Source: Blastococcus sp. Marseille-P5729 (GTDB lineage Bacteria > Actinomycetota > Actinomycetes > Mycobacteriales > Antricoccaceae). From it: a stretch of DNA of 64,000 nt. The stretch covers positions 291,192-355,191 of the forward strand of contig NZ_OMPO01000001.1 in the NCBI RefSeq assembly GCF_900292035.1. Reading direction: 5' to 3'. Of the stretch, positions 1-9,015 are shown piece after piece (the first letter of the stretch is position 1; the number at the start of each line of letters is the position of its first letter). The notes beneath the pieces are model-generated. The model saw only the letters and a list, made by a program, of their open reading frames with translations. It was not told the origin of the DNA and searched no databases. The position numbers and the translations under genes were made by a program.

Positions 1-765
1 CGGGGCCGCCGGCCCCTTGCTCCTTGACGGTGCGTAGCGCATCGTCCAGACCGCCGGCCTTCTCCGGGTCGTAGGTGAAGGCGGCCCAGCCGAACAGCAC
101 GCCGACGAGACCGATCGCGATGCCCTTGGCGATGTAGCCGACCTGGCCGAGGCGCTGGACGGCGGGGGAGGGCTCGCCCTCGTACTCCTGGGTGAATGAG
201 GAGGTCACCCCGCGCTTGACGAGGATTCCGGCGTACCCGATGATCGCGGCCGCGACTACGCCGGCGAGGACCTGCCCGAAGGGTTTCGAGAGCAGCTCAC
301 CGACCCGCGTCTGCTGATCCTGATCGGTGTTGCCTGCCCCGGAGCCGAGGGCGAGCCGCGTCGCGGTAATGCCGAGGAACAGGTACATCAGGCCGCCGCC
401 GAGCGCGCCGAGGCGTTTGCGGGTGCGGCTGAAGCCGTCCTTCCAGGTGTAGCCCCACCACGCCTGGGTCAGCTTCCATACGAACAGCCCGAACAGGGCG
501 ACGGCGACGACCCACATGACGCCGCGGCCGATCGGGTTCTCGGCGATCGTGCCTAGGGCGCCCTCTGGTCGGTCTCCTGACCACTGCCGCCGGACCACGC
601 GAGCTGGAGCGCAAGGACGCCGATCAGGATGTGCACCACGCCGACCGTGACGAGGCCGGCAGTCACCAGCCACCGGAAGACATCGGAATGCGCGACGTCC
701 TTCGCGTGCCCCTCGGCCTTCTGTGCCTGTCCCTTGGCCTGCGCCTTCTTCTCCTCGATCGACAT
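1..765 (-). pseudogene. DUF1206 multi-TM membrane protein, frameshifted and cut by the window edge
   Basis: The reading frame starts at ATG 765 (MSIEEKKAQAKGQAQKAEGH) and gives an Ala/Lys-rich N-terminus and one membrane segment (about residues 32-54), then stops at TAG 553-555. In another frame the homologous protein continues without a break (GALGTIAENPIGRGVMW and further membrane segments with WWGYTW) off the left end of the window. One base appears to be missing around 557-562: an AGC-GGC there would restore the family-typical DQSGAL. DUF1206 proteins are actinobacterial membrane proteins of unknown role with repeated two-TM units. It lies 29 bp downstream of the acyl-CoA ligase on the same strand. 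A sequencing error is as likely as a real mutation. Confidence 0.75.
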
Positions 766-794
766 CGGCTCCCCGCCTGCCTCCCCGCCGGTGG

Positions 795-2492
795 CTAGCC
801 CTCCCGGAGGGACGTTGCCAGCTCCGCCTTCTTGATCTTGCCCGTGGTCGTCATCGGGTACTCGTCGACGATCCGCATCTCGGGCACCTTGTAGGTCGCC
901 ATCTGGGTCTTCGCCCAGGCCCGCAGCTCGTCAGCGTCGATCTGGCGGCCCTCGGCCGGCTTGACGAACGCGACCGGGATCTGTCCCTTGTCGGGGTCCG
1001 GGCGCGGTACGACGGCGGCGACCTCGACGTCCTCGTGGCGGCACAGGTAGGACTCGACCTCGGCGGGGAAGACGCTCATGCCATTGACCTTGATCATGTC
1101 CTTGTTGCGCACCAGGTAGTGCAGGCAGCCGGCCTCGTCGATGAACCCGGTGTCGCCGGTGTGCAGCCAGCCGTCGCGGATCGTCTCCGCGGTGGCGTCC
1201 GGGCGGCGCCAGTAGCCGTTCATGATCGCGGGGCTGCGGACGACGATCTCGCCGCGCTCGCCGAACGGCAGCAGCTCTGCGGTGGCCGGGTCGACGACCA
1301 TGACGTCCGTGCCGGGCACCGGCATGCCGCACTGGCCCGGCTCACCGAGGACGTCCCAGTCCTCGTCCTGCAGACCGTAGGTGCTGGTGTCCATGGTGTG
1401 CGTCTCGGTCATCCCGAACGCAGCCTCGCGGAGGATCCCGTCGGTGCGGGACTTCTCCCGCCACCGTGTGCGCACCTCGGGATCGACTCGAGCCACGAAC
1501 GACATCGCCAGCGGCGTCGTGAGACTCGAGAAGTCGGTGCTGTCGACGTCCGGGTGCTCCATGATCTCGATGTAGTTGTCGACGGTCGCGATCCAGAGGT
1601 TGACGTGGTAGCGCTCGATGGAGCGCATGACGGCGGCGGCGTCCCAGCGGGCGAGCAGCACGCAGGTGCCCCCGGTAACGATGGGTGACAGGATCCCCAT
1701 GTCCTCGCCCGCGATCCAGAAGATCGGCACGTGGCACAGGAACACCGGCTTGCCGCTGATTCCGCTCTGGGTCAGCCACGCGGCGACGGTGTAGATCATG
1801 TGCCGCTGGGTGTGCTCACAGCCCTTGGGTAGGCCGGTGGTTCCGCCGGTGTAGTTCAGTGCCGCCAGGGCATCGAGGTCGACCTCGCGGGGCGTGGCGG
1901 GCTCAGCGGACTCCAGGTCGGCCCAGGTGTCGTGATCGGTCACGCGCGGGCTGGTGGTCGCCTCGGGAGCGGGCGGCGCCGGGATCGACGGGTCATCGCC
2001 GGCCAGTTCCATCGAAGACGTGACCAGCACGCTCTCGACGTCCGTCTCGTCGATGACGTTGCCGAGCACCTCCACCATGAAGTCGGCGCAGAAGAGCACC
2101 TTGACATCGGCGTCGGTGAGCTCATGGTGCAGCTCGTGCTCCCGGAACATCACGTTGATCGGGACGTGGACGGCGCCGAGTTTCATGATGCCGATGAAGG
2201 CGATGAGGAACTGCGGTGAGTTGGGCAGCAGGACGCCGACCCGGTCACCGGTCTGTACGCCCTTGGACTCCAGCCAGCCCGCGGCCCGGTCGCTGAGCTC
2301 GTCGAGCTCCCGCCAGGTGATATCGCGGCCGTAGAACGCGACTGCCACGGCGTCCGGGGTGTCCTTCGCCCAGCCTCGGACGTACTCGCCGATCGATACC
2401 TCGCCCCGGGGGTAGACCACCTCGCGCGGCACATCGGGGCGCTTGGCCTCCCGGAGCCGGTCGGCCTCGGCCAGGTACTCCTCGACGTTCAT
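795..2492 (-). CDS. AMP-dependent acyl-CoA synthetase/ligase (ANL superfamily)
   Basis: This 565-aa adenylate-forming enzyme would activate a carboxylic acid with ATP and transfer it to CoA; the substrate cannot be read from the sequence. The phosphate-binding loop YTGGTTGLPKG is at about residues 214-224. A FGMTET adenine/substrate motif, a GWLHTGDTG motif and the C-terminal TTGKIKK lysine (about K552) follow, so the catalytic set is complete. I chose ATG 2492 (MNVEEYLAEADR) over an upstream in-frame start because it has an AAGGGA ribosome site and starts where ANL proteins usually do. It is divergent from the ornithine cyclodeaminase-like gene, with a 104-bp gap holding an inverted repeat. 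Confidence 0.9.
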   Translation of the reverse strand: MNVEEYLAEADRLREAKRPDVPREVVYPRGEVSIGEYVRGWAKDTPDAVAVAFYGRDITWRELDELSDRAAGWLESKGVQTGDRVGVLLPNSPQFLIAFIGIMKLGAVHVPINVMFREHELHHELTDADVKVLFCADFMVEVLGNVIDETDVESVLVTSSMELAGDDPSIPAPPAPEATTSPRVTDHDTWADLESAEPATPREVDLDALAALNYTGGTTGLPKGCEHTQRHMIYTVAAWLTQSGISGKPVFLCHVPIFWIAGEDMGILSPIVTGGTCVLLARWDAAAVMRSIERYHVNLWIATVDNYIEIMEHPDVDSTDFSSLTTPLAMSFVARVDPEVRTRWREKSRTDGILREAAFGMTETHTMDTSTYGLQDEDWDVLGEPGQCGMPVPGTDVMVVDPATAELLPFGERGEIVVRSPAIMNGYWRRPDATAETIRDGWLHTGDTGFIDEAGCLHYLVRNKDMIKVNGMSVFPAEVESYLCRHEDVEVAAVVPRPDPDKGQIPVAFVKPAEGRQIDADELRAWAKTQMATYKVPEMRIVDEYPMTTTGKIKKAELATSLREG

Positions 2493-2535
2493 AGCATTCC
2501 CTTCGCATGGGGTTGTGGCTGTGCTGACTTGTGTA

Positions 2536-2550
2536 TCACCTCCGGTGATC
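2536..2550. promoter_or_regulatory. Inverted repeat in divergent intergenic region, possible operator
   Basis: ATCACC-TCC-GGTGAT has 6-bp perfect arms around a 3-nt centre, midway between the divergent acyl-CoA ligase and cyclodeaminase genes. The position suits a regulator controlling one or both genes, but no regulator gene is adjacent. Confidence 0.3.
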
Positions 2551-2584
2551 GCGCTCCCATCGAACCGGCACCGTCCGCCGCCGA

Positions 2585-2590
2585 TACCCT
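2585..2590 (+). promoter_or_regulatory. -10 box (TACCCT), leaderless start of the 2597 gene
   Basis: TACCCT lies 6 nt before ATG 2597 with no Shine-Dalgarno between, the spacing expected for a leaderless transcript. Confidence 0.45.
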
Positions 2591-2596
2591 TGCCGC

Positions 2597-3532
2597 ATGC
2601 CCGGACCCGGAATCCACCTGCCCATGATCGGTGGCGATCAGATCGAGGAGCTCCTCGACTGGCACACGGCCGTCGACGCGCTGCGCGCACACCTGCGTCT
2701 CGAAGGCGAGGCGGAGACCTTCCCGCGGACGGCCTTCCCGTGTCGCAGCGGCGAGCTGTTGCTGATGCCCGCGGAGACCACCGAGTACGTCGGGGTGAAG
2801 GCGATCTCGTTGAACCACGACGCCCCGGCCGGTGTGCCTCGCGCGCAGGGGATCTACACGCTCTTCGACGCTCGGACGCTGGCGCCGGTCGCTCAGCTCG
2901 ACGCGGTCGCGCTGACGAAGATCCGCACCTCGGCCGTCTCCGCGCTGGCCGTCGATCTGGTGGCGCCGCGCGAGTCCGCTCGTCTGGTCGTGTTCGGGAC
3001 CGGGCCCCAGGCGGCGGGACACGCTCAGGCGATCGCGGCGATGCGCGAGATCACCGAGACCGTCATCGTCGGACGCCGTCCGGAGGCGGTCGAGAGCATG
3101 CTGGCCGAGCTGGCCGATGCCGGCCTGCCGGTACGCGCGGGCGGGCGCGAGGACCTGGCTACCGCCGACATCGTCGCGTGCTGCACAGCCGCCGCGACAC
3201 CGCTGTTCGACTCGGCCGCGCTGCCCTCGAACGCCGTAGTCGTCGCGATCGGCTCTCACCATCCCGACCGCCGCGAGCTGGACGCAGCGCTGGTGCGTGA
3301 TTCGTTCGTGGTCGTCGAGTCCCGTGACAGCGCGCTGCGCGAGGCGGGCGACATCGTCATGGCCGGAGACGATCCTGCCGCGTTGATCGACGCGACGCTC
3401 GCGGAGCTGGTGCGGCGGGCGACGGCGCCGGCCGGCCGCGCGGTCTTCAAGAGCGTGGGAGAGGCCTGGGAGGACCTCGTGCTCGCCGCGCGAGCGTTCG
3501 AGCTGAGCTCGGCTTCGTCCCCGCGCGAGTAG
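2597..3532 (+). CDS. Ornithine cyclodeaminase / mu-crystallin family protein
   Basis: 311 aa, normal for the family. Members are NAD(P)-dependent cyclodeaminases, ketimine reductases or amino-acid dehydrogenases; the substrate is not assignable here. The N-terminal half has the family pattern ALTKIRTSAVSALAVDLVAP (about residues 103-122). It leads into a Rossmann fold with FGTGPQAAGHAQAI (about 131-144) and a DIVACCTAAATPLF segment typical of this group. The start has a TACCCT box 6 nt upstream instead of a ribosome site. The next gene starts 5 bp after the stop. Confidence 0.85.
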   Translation: MPGPGIHLPMIGGDQIEELLDWHTAVDALRAHLRLEGEAETFPRTAFPCRSGELLLMPAETTEYVGVKAISLNHDAPAGVPRAQGIYTLFDARTLAPVAQLDAVALTKIRTSAVSALAVDLVAPRESARLVVFGTGPQAAGHAQAIAAMREITETVIVGRRPEAVESMLAELADAGLPVRAGGREDLATADIVACCTAAATPLFDSAALPSNAVVVAIGSHHPDRRELDAALVRDSFVVVESRDSALREAGDIVMAGDDPAALIDATLAELVRRATAPAGRAVFKSVGEAWEDLVLAARAFELSSASSPRE

Positions 3533-3537
3533 CCTCG

Positions 3538-4221
3538 ATGGATGAGGGGAGCGTGGCAGCGATGATCCGTGGCATAGCAGGACTGGAGCTCGCGGGTGCG
3601 GATGAGACCACCTATACGCACCTACTCGGACCCGCGCTGCGGGCCGGCGACGTCCAGGTGGAGCGAGCGGGCACGACGCGTCTGGTCCTGGGCTGTCTCG
3701 ATCTGCCTGACACCCGGCGGCGCCTCGCGCGTCGAGCGGTCGAGTTGACCGAAGGCGGCCTGAGAATCGGGGGACTCGAGCTCGGGCTCGAGCAGGTCAG
3801 CCGCGCCGACGACGTCCGCGACAGCCCCGTGATCATCGACCACGTCGTCATCCGGACCAGCAGCGCAGAGCGTGCGGTGGCGAACTACGCAGGACGGCTC
3901 GGCCTTGATCTCCGGCTCGAGCGGAATGCCCCGCAGTGGGACTCCCACATGCTGTTCCTGCGGTGCGGGCGCTCGCTGCTGGAGGTCGTCGAGCCGACCG
4001 GGGACGAGCGGCACGAGGGCCCGGACGCCGTCTGGGGCGTGGCGTGGCGGGTGCCGGAGCTCGACTCCGCGGTGCAGCGGCTGACCCGGGCGGGGGTCGA
4101 TGTGAGCGAGCCACGGGATGGTCGCAAGCCGGGGTCTCGGGTGGCGACGGTGCGCGACGATCGGTTCGGCGTCCCGACGTTGCTGATCGAGCAGGGGACA
4201 AATCTGGTTACTGACCGGTAA
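3538..4221 (+). CDS. VOC (glyoxalase/bleomycin-resistance) superfamily protein
   Basis: 227 aa. The C-terminal half from about residue 98 is a clear VOC module: IIDHVVIRTSSAERAVANYA, then a central MLFLRCGRSLLEVVE strand and a final TLLIEQG. VOC proteins bind a metal and small molecules in paired beta-alpha-beta-beta-beta units. The N-terminal half is weaker and may be a degenerate second module. It follows the cyclodeaminase gene by 5 bp, whose TAG stop overlaps a TAGCCT -10-like box, so it could be co-transcribed or have its own start. GTG 3553 is an alternative start. Function unknown. Confidence 0.75.
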   Translation: MDEGSVAAMIRGIAGLELAGADETTYTHLLGPALRAGDVQVERAGTTRLVLGCLDLPDTRRRLARRAVELTEGGLRIGGLELGLEQVSRADDVRDSPVIIDHVVIRTSSAERAVANYAGRLGLDLRLERNAPQWDSHMLFLRCGRSLLEVVEPTGDERHEGPDAVWGVAWRVPELDSAVQRLTRAGVDVSEPRDGRKPGSRVATVRDDRFGVPTLLIEQGTNLVTDR

Positions 4222-4258
4222 GGTCACTCGGGCAACGGCTCCCGACTGAGGTAGAGAC

Positions 4259-5023
4259 ATGCCCGAGCACCATGATCAGCCAGGCCTTACTGAAGCCGAC
4301 CTACTCGCGGACCTCGCCGCGTCGCAGCACGACGAGCCTCACGACACCCGCCAGCGCGGACGCCGCAGCTGGCTGGCGATCCTCGCTGCCGCGTTTCTCG
4401 CGCTCGGTGCGCTGACCATCTGCCAGCTCGCGCTCGGCTCCAGCCCCAGCACGGCCTATCCGCAGGACCGGGCTGTCGCCTCTGCATCACCGACGCAGGA
4501 TTCGGCGGACTCGACCTCGGAGAGGGCCGCCAGCGCATCGCCATCCGAATCGCCGTCCGCGAGCAGCGAGACGCCGTCGCCAGCGGACTCGCCGGCACCG
4601 GCCAGTGATCCGCCGGGTGCCCAGGCTGCCGCGGAGCAGCCCGATACCGCACCCGCACCGACGGCGTCCGGTGGGCAGGGTGGACAGACCGGCTCGGGCG
4701 GCCAGTCCGGTTCCGGCTCGCCCGACCAGGCGCCCGTCCCGACTCCCGCACCTGCCCCGGCTCCCGCGCCGGCGACGAAGGCGCCCGCACCCACTCCAGC
4801 TCCCGCGCCTGCCCCGGCTCCGCCGCCGACGACGACGAAGGCGCCTGCACCAGCCCCCGCGCCCACCACCCAGACCCCGCCCGGCGCCGGAGCCACGTGC
4901 CGCAAGTGGTACTGGATGGGTCTTGCTCAGCACAACGGGCAGCTAATGAACAAGTACAACGTGGAGGGTGCGATCTACTATCTGCCGCTGTCCTCGCCGC
5001 ATGGGCTCACCATCTGCTGGTGA
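4259..5023 (+). CDS. Single-TM protein with Pro/Ala-rich linker and small C-terminal domain
   Basis: 254 aa, not recognised as a family. About 37 polar cytoplasmic residues precede one membrane helix (about 38-60, WLAILAAAFLALGALTICQL). A long Ser/Pro/Ala linker follows (about 65-210, with APAPAPAP and TTTKAPAPAP runs). The last 45 residues are a compact Trp/Tyr-rich module with two cysteines (CRKWYW near the start, TICW at the end) that could form a disulfide outside the cell. The layout suggests a surface-displayed module on a wall-spanning stalk. It converges on the tRNA-Leu gene across a strong hairpin. Confidence 0.65.
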   Translation: MPEHHDQPGLTEADLLADLAASQHDEPHDTRQRGRRSWLAILAAAFLALGALTICQLALGSSPSTAYPQDRAVASASPTQDSADSTSERAASASPSESPSASSETPSPADSPAPASDPPGAQAAAEQPDTAPAPTASGGQGGQTGSGGQSGSGSPDQAPVPTPAPAPAPAPATKAPAPTPAPAPAPAPPPTTTKAPAPAPAPTTQTPPGAGATCRKWYWMGLAQHNGQLMNKYNVEGAIYYLPLSSPHGLTICW

Positions 5024-5110
5024 ACCTCTCAGACGCTTGAAACCCTCGCCGGTGCGGCAGTGGGCGCAGCTGGAGTACGGAGCGGTCCGCGCCTCCTCAG
5101 ATGCCGAAGA

Positions 5111-5143
5111 ACGCCCGCTGATCCGGGTTGGGTCAGCGGGCGT
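5111..5143. terminator. 11-bp hairpin between convergent gene and tRNA, likely terminator
   Basis: Perfect arms ACGCCCGCTGA (5111-5121) and TCAGCGGGCGT (5133-5143) with an 11-nt loop. It is 3' of both the Pro/Ala-rich protein gene and the reverse-strand tRNA-Leu. There is no U-tract, as is common for actinobacterial terminators. Confidence 0.6.
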
Positions 5144-5148
5144 CAGGG

Positions 5149-5233
5149 TGTCCAGAGGGGGACTTGAACCCCCACGTCCGATAAAGGACACTAGCACCTC
5201 AAGCTAGCGCGTCTGCCATTCCGCCACCTGGAC
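5149..5233 (-). tRNA. tRNA-Leu (anticodon GAG)
   Basis: On the reverse strand the acceptor stem GTCCAGG pairs with TCTGGAC. The anticodon arm is CTAGC-TTGAGGT-GCTAG, giving GAG, which reads CUC/CUU leucine codons. A long class-II variable arm (GTGTCCTTTATCGGACGT) and a T-arm with GGTTCAAGTCC follow. It is 85 nt including the discriminator A; the CCA end is not encoded. Confidence 0.97.
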
Positions 5234-5288
5234 AAGGTGCGCAGGAAATAGTACCCCACGCGAAGGTGCCCCGCAGGGCACCCCCTCC

Positions 5289-7349
5289 CTACTGTGTCGC
5301 GCGATTGGGGCGGCGCGGGCCGCGGTGCTCACGCCGCTCGCGACCACCATCGTCAGTGCGACGCCGGGCACCCCTGTCGTAGCCGCTGCTGCCGCGCGGA
5401 CGACGCGGGCCGCCGGAGCGCGCATCACGACGAGGTCCTCGCCGCTGCGGCGTCCGCACCGGCGGGCGGAACTCCTCGACCGGCTCGCCCGAGGGCTTCG
5501 CACCTCCGGTGATCTCCTCGATCGGCTGGTCCCCGGGCTCGACGTAGACGCCACGCAACGGCACACCGGCGTGTCCGATGAGCCGCTCGGCGCCGCGACG
5601 CTCACGCGGCATCGCGAGCGTGACGACGGTCCCTTCATCACCGGCACGAGCGGTGCGGCCCGCGCGATGCAGGTAGGTCTTGTGTTCCTGCGGCGGGTCT
5701 GCCTGGATCACCAGCTCGACGTCGTCGATGTGGATGCCGCGGGCCGCGACGTCGGTGGCCACGAGACCCGGGACGTCGTTGCCGCGGAAGGCGTTCAGCG
5801 CCCGCGTGCGCTGCCCCTGGGTGAGACCGCCGTGGATCGCCAGCGCGTTCACGCCGGCCTCGCGCATCTTCTCCGCCACCCGGTCGGCGCCCATCTTGGT
5901 ACGCACGAACACGATCGAGCGTCCTGGCTTCGATGCGAGCTCGGCGACGACCGCGGCCTTGCGTGCGGGGTGGACGACGAACAGGTGGTGCTCCATGGAC
6001 TCGACGGAGGCCCCGACGTCCGCCGTGGAGTGCTCCACCGGAGCACTGAGGAACCGGCGCACCAGTACATCGACGTCCCCGTCGAGAGTGGCCGAGAACA
6101 GCAGCCGCTGACCGTCCGCTGGCGTCTGCTCGAGGATCCGGGTCACCTCGGGCGCGAAGCCCATGTCGCACATCTGGTCGGCTTCGTCGAGCACGCTGAT
6201 CTCGACCTCTGAAAGGTCTGCGGCTCCACGCTCCATCAGGTCGATCAGCCGCCCGGGAGTTGCGACCACGAGGTCGACGCCGTCGGCGAGCATGTCGAGC
6301 TGCTTCTTGTAGGGCATCCCGCCCGCGACGAGAAGAGTCCGCAGTCCGATGGCGCGGGCCAGGGGAGTGATGGCCTCGCGGACCTGCATTGCCAGTTCGC
6401 GGGTGGGGGTCAGCACGATCGCCCGCGGCTTGTTCGGCGTCCGCTCGCCACCGCGAAGCCGTGTCAGGGTCGGCAGTCCGAACGCGAGGGTCTTGCCCGA
6501 CCCGGTGGCGGCGCGAGCAAGAACGTCGGCGCCGCTCAGTGCGGTGGGGATCGCCTCGCCCTGAATAGCGAACGGGGCGTTGATGCCGTCCGCCGCGAGC
6601 GCCGTCACCAGTTCAGTGGGCAGCCCCATGCGCGCGAAGGCGTTCTCGTCGCCGACATCGACCGCCTCCCGACCGGCCACCGGTGCCAGCTCGTCGAAGC
6701 TGCCCTCGCGGGCGGCCTGCTCGTCGGCGCGGCTCAGGAACTCCTGAGCCGGACGCCGGTCCTCGCGATCCTGACGACGGAAGTCCGAGTGACCTGCGAC
6801 GTGCTTGTGCCGAGTGGGACGGCGGCCATCGTCCCACTGACGCCTCGGGCGATCGTCGCGATCCCAGCGCGGCCGCTGATGACCACTACCCCGGTGGGGC
6901 CGATCATCGCGATCGAAGCGGTGAGGGCGGTCATCGCGATCGAAGCGGTGAGGGCGGTCATCACGATCGAAGCGGTGAGGGCGGTCATCACGATCGAAGC
7001 GGTGAGGGCGGTCATCGCGATCGACGCGGCCGGCTCGGCGCGGACGATCATCGTCGCGATCGAATCGGCCGCGCGGGCGCTCGTCGGAGCGACGCGCGGA
7101 TCGAGTGTCAGGGTGCTCAGCGTCGTCGCCGAACTGGGCGGCCCGGCGCGCGGCGCGGTTGAGCTGGCCGTGCCGTGGCTTGCGGCCGGCGTCCGGCTGC
7201 AAGCTCTGCCCCTTGCGGTGCGGCTTCTTCGGTGCAGCGGGCGCGACCGGTGTGCCGGTGCGCTGCTTCTTCGGCTTGCGGGCCTTGTGGCTCGTCGGTG
7301 TCTTCGGCGTCTTCGCGCCGGAGGCACGCTGGCCTCGATTGGCTGCCAT
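5289..7349 (-). CDS. DEAD-box ATP-dependent RNA helicase with charged repeat N-terminus
   Basis: 686 aa. All helicase motifs are present: ATGSGKT (I), PTRELAMQV (Ia), TPGRLIDLM (Ib), DEAD (II), SAT (III), ATDVAARGIHIDD (V) and HRAGRTARAG (VI). A Q-motif (FAIQGEAIP) sits near residue 265. The first 220 residues are very basic and disordered-looking, with five near-identical RFDRDDRPH repeats (about residues 109-150), and the C-terminus is also Arg/Gly-rich. Such tails bind RNA in cold-shock and ribosome-assembly helicases (RhlE/DeaD type). A 308-bp gap upstream may hold a long 5' leader. Confidence 0.93.
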   Translation of the reverse strand: MAANRGQRASGAKTPKTPTSHKARKPKKQRTGTPVAPAAPKKPHRKGQSLQPDAGRKPRHGQLNRAARRAAQFGDDAEHPDTRSARRSDERPRGRFDRDDDRPRRAGRVDRDDRPHRFDRDDRPHRFDRDDRPHRFDRDDRPHRFDRDDRPHRGSGHQRPRWDRDDRPRRQWDDGRRPTRHKHVAGHSDFRRQDREDRRPAQEFLSRADEQAAREGSFDELAPVAGREAVDVGDENAFARMGLPTELVTALAADGINAPFAIQGEAIPTALSGADVLARAATGSGKTLAFGLPTLTRLRGGERTPNKPRAIVLTPTRELAMQVREAITPLARAIGLRTLLVAGGMPYKKQLDMLADGVDLVVATPGRLIDLMERGAADLSEVEISVLDEADQMCDMGFAPEVTRILEQTPADGQRLLFSATLDGDVDVLVRRFLSAPVEHSTADVGASVESMEHHLFVVHPARKAAVVAELASKPGRSIVFVRTKMGADRVAEKMREAGVNALAIHGGLTQGQRTRALNAFRGNDVPGLVATDVAARGIHIDDVELVIQADPPQEHKTYLHRAGRTARAGDEGTVVTLAMPRERRGAERLIGHAGVPLRGVYVEPGDQPIEEITGGAKPSGEPVEEFRPPVRTPQRRGPRRDARSGGPRRPRGSSGYDRGARRRTDDGGRERREHRGPRRPNRATQ
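6904..7026. repeat. Tandem 27-bp coding repeats in the helicase gene
   Basis: Four consecutive 27-bp units (6904-7011), differing only at one G/A position, and a partial fifth to about 7026. On the reverse strand they encode the nonapeptide RFDRDDRPH. The unit is a multiple of 3, so copy-number change would keep the frame. Confidence 0.9.
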
Positions 7350-7657
7350 GGGCAGTTCTCCCTATCGGAGTCACGCAAGGGACGCACGGAGGGCGCTCAG
7401 CGCCCGGGAGCACCGAGATGATCGGTGGGAAAGGTCTTCGCAGTGCGTCCTGCGCTCGCGTACACCAGCAAGCGGTTGCTTGCGATGCCAGGCTGAGCGC
7501 TCACACCTACCGATGCGGGAGAGTCAGGCCCGCATGCTCACTACTGCGCACATGCCGTATGGCTCCAGGTTACGCGTTCGAGCCCGATCAGCGCCGGTAC
7601 TGGTGACCGGGGTCTCCGCGCGTGTGAGCAAGATGACCGTGCGGTAAGAATGAGTGC
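7350..7657. other. Divergent intergenic region, helicase / M20 peptidase
   Basis: 308 bp without a credible gene. It contains a short hairpin GGGCGCT-CA-GCGCCC near 7391-7405, in what would be the helicase leader, and an AAGAAT box 6 nt before ATG 7658 that may give a leaderless start for the peptidase. I see no RNA gene or riboswitch. Confidence 0.5.
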
Positions 7658-8983
7658 ATGACTTCGAACGCGTCCGATCAGAGCCCCGACTTCCACGAGG
7701 TCGTCGAGCTGTGCTCCCAGCTGATCGCGATCGATTCCAGCAACACCGGCGATCCAGCGACATCGGCCGGTGAGCGTGAGGCGGCCGAGTGGGTCGTTGC
7801 CCGGCTCGAGGAGGTCGGGTACGAGCCGACCATGCTCGGCTGGGACGAGAGTCGCCAGAACGTGATCGTCCGGGTGGACGGCGCCAGCCCCGACAAGCCA
7901 GCGCTCCTGCTGCATGGGCATCTTGACGTCGTCCCGGCGGTGGCGGAGGAGTGGTCGGTCGACCCCTTCGCGGGCGTCATCAAGGACGGCTTCGTGTGGG
8001 GTCGTGGCGCGATCGACATGAAGGACATGGTCGCGATGATGATCGCGATCCTGCGGCGCTGGAAGACCGACGGCGTCCGTCCCGACCGCACCATCGTCTT
8101 CTGCTTCACCGCCGACGAGGAGCACGGCGGGGTGTACGGCGCCCACTGGCTGGTCAAGAACCACCCCGAGCTGTTCGAAGGATGCACCGAGGCGGTCGGT
8201 GAGGTTGGCGGCTTCTCCCACACCGTCGACGAGGGCACCCGCGTGTACCCGATCATGACCGGCGAGAAGGGGATCGCGTGGATGAAGATCACCGCCACCG
8301 GCACCCCCGGGCACGGGTCGATGGTGCACCAGGACAACGCGGTCGCCAAGCTTGCCGACGCCGTGTCGCGCGTCGCGGCCCACCAGTTCCCGATTGTCTG
8401 GACCGACACGCTGCGCCAGTTCGTCGCGGGGATCGGCAAGGCGATGGGCACGGATCTGGCGAGCGTCGAGCCCGAGGTGATCATCGACAAGCTGGGCGCG
8501 CTCGGACGGATCATCGGCGCCACCCTGCGCAACACCGCCAATCCGACCGGCCTGCAGGCCGGCTACAAGGTCAACGTCATCCCGTCGACGGCGACCGCCA
8601 CCCTGGACTGCCGGATCATCCCGGGGCAGGAGGAGGAGTTCGAGCGGCAGATCGACGAGCTCCTCGGCCCGGACATCACCCGCGAGTGGATCGTCCACGA
8701 CAAGGCGCTGGAGATCTCGTTCGACACCCCGCTCGTGGAGGCGATGACCGCAGCGCTGAAGTTCGAGGACGACGCCAGCCAGACCCTCCCGTTCCTCATG
8801 TCCGGTGGTACTGACGCGAAGGCCTTCGTTGATCTTGGAATGAGCTGCTACGGCTTCTCACCGCTGAAGCTCCCACCGGACCTCGACTTCGCCGCGCTGT
8901 TCCATGGCATCGACGAACGGGTGCCGGTCGACGCGCTCACCTTCGGCGCCCGCGTGCTCAACCGCTTCCTGCTCAGCCTGTAA
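7658..8983 (+). CDS. M20 family metallopeptidase
   Basis: 441 aa. M20 enzymes are two-zinc exopeptidases or amidohydrolases (dipeptidases, deacylases). The metal and catalytic set is visible: LLLHGHLDVVP (His and Asp, about residues 84-94), GRGAIDMKDM (bridging Asp, about 113), ADEEHGG (catalytic Glu and ligand Glu, about 150) and a C-terminal SGGTDAKAF with a final His (LFHGIDERV). A lid domain insertion lies between about 210 and 330, with GTPGHGSMVHQ at its start. The substrate cannot be inferred. It is followed after 32 bp by the SDR gene in the same direction. Confidence 0.9.
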   Translation: MTSNASDQSPDFHEVVELCSQLIAIDSSNTGDPATSAGEREAAEWVVARLEEVGYEPTMLGWDESRQNVIVRVDGASPDKPALLLHGHLDVVPAVAEEWSVDPFAGVIKDGFVWGRGAIDMKDMVAMMIAILRRWKTDGVRPDRTIVFCFTADEEHGGVYGAHWLVKNHPELFEGCTEAVGEVGGFSHTVDEGTRVYPIMTGEKGIAWMKITATGTPGHGSMVHQDNAVAKLADAVSRVAAHQFPIVWTDTLRQFVAGIGKAMGTDLASVEPEVIIDKLGALGRIIGATLRNTANPTGLQAGYKVNVIPSTATATLDCRIIPGQEEEFERQIDELLGPDITREWIVHDKALEISFDTPLVEAMTAALKFEDDASQTLPFLMSGGTDAKAFVDLGMSCYGFSPLKLPPDLDFAALFHGIDERVPVDALTFGARVLNRFLLSL

Positions 8984-9015
8984 GACGACCCCGACCGCAC
9001 ACCCAAGGAGCCTGC

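Noticed and set aside
6904..7026. CRISPR-like direct repeats
   Set aside because: The units are contiguous with no spacers and lie in frame inside the helicase gene.
7541..8698. A 385-codon reverse-strand frame antisense to the M20 peptidase
   Set aside because: The M20 frame carries all catalytic motifs; this one is its complement shadow.
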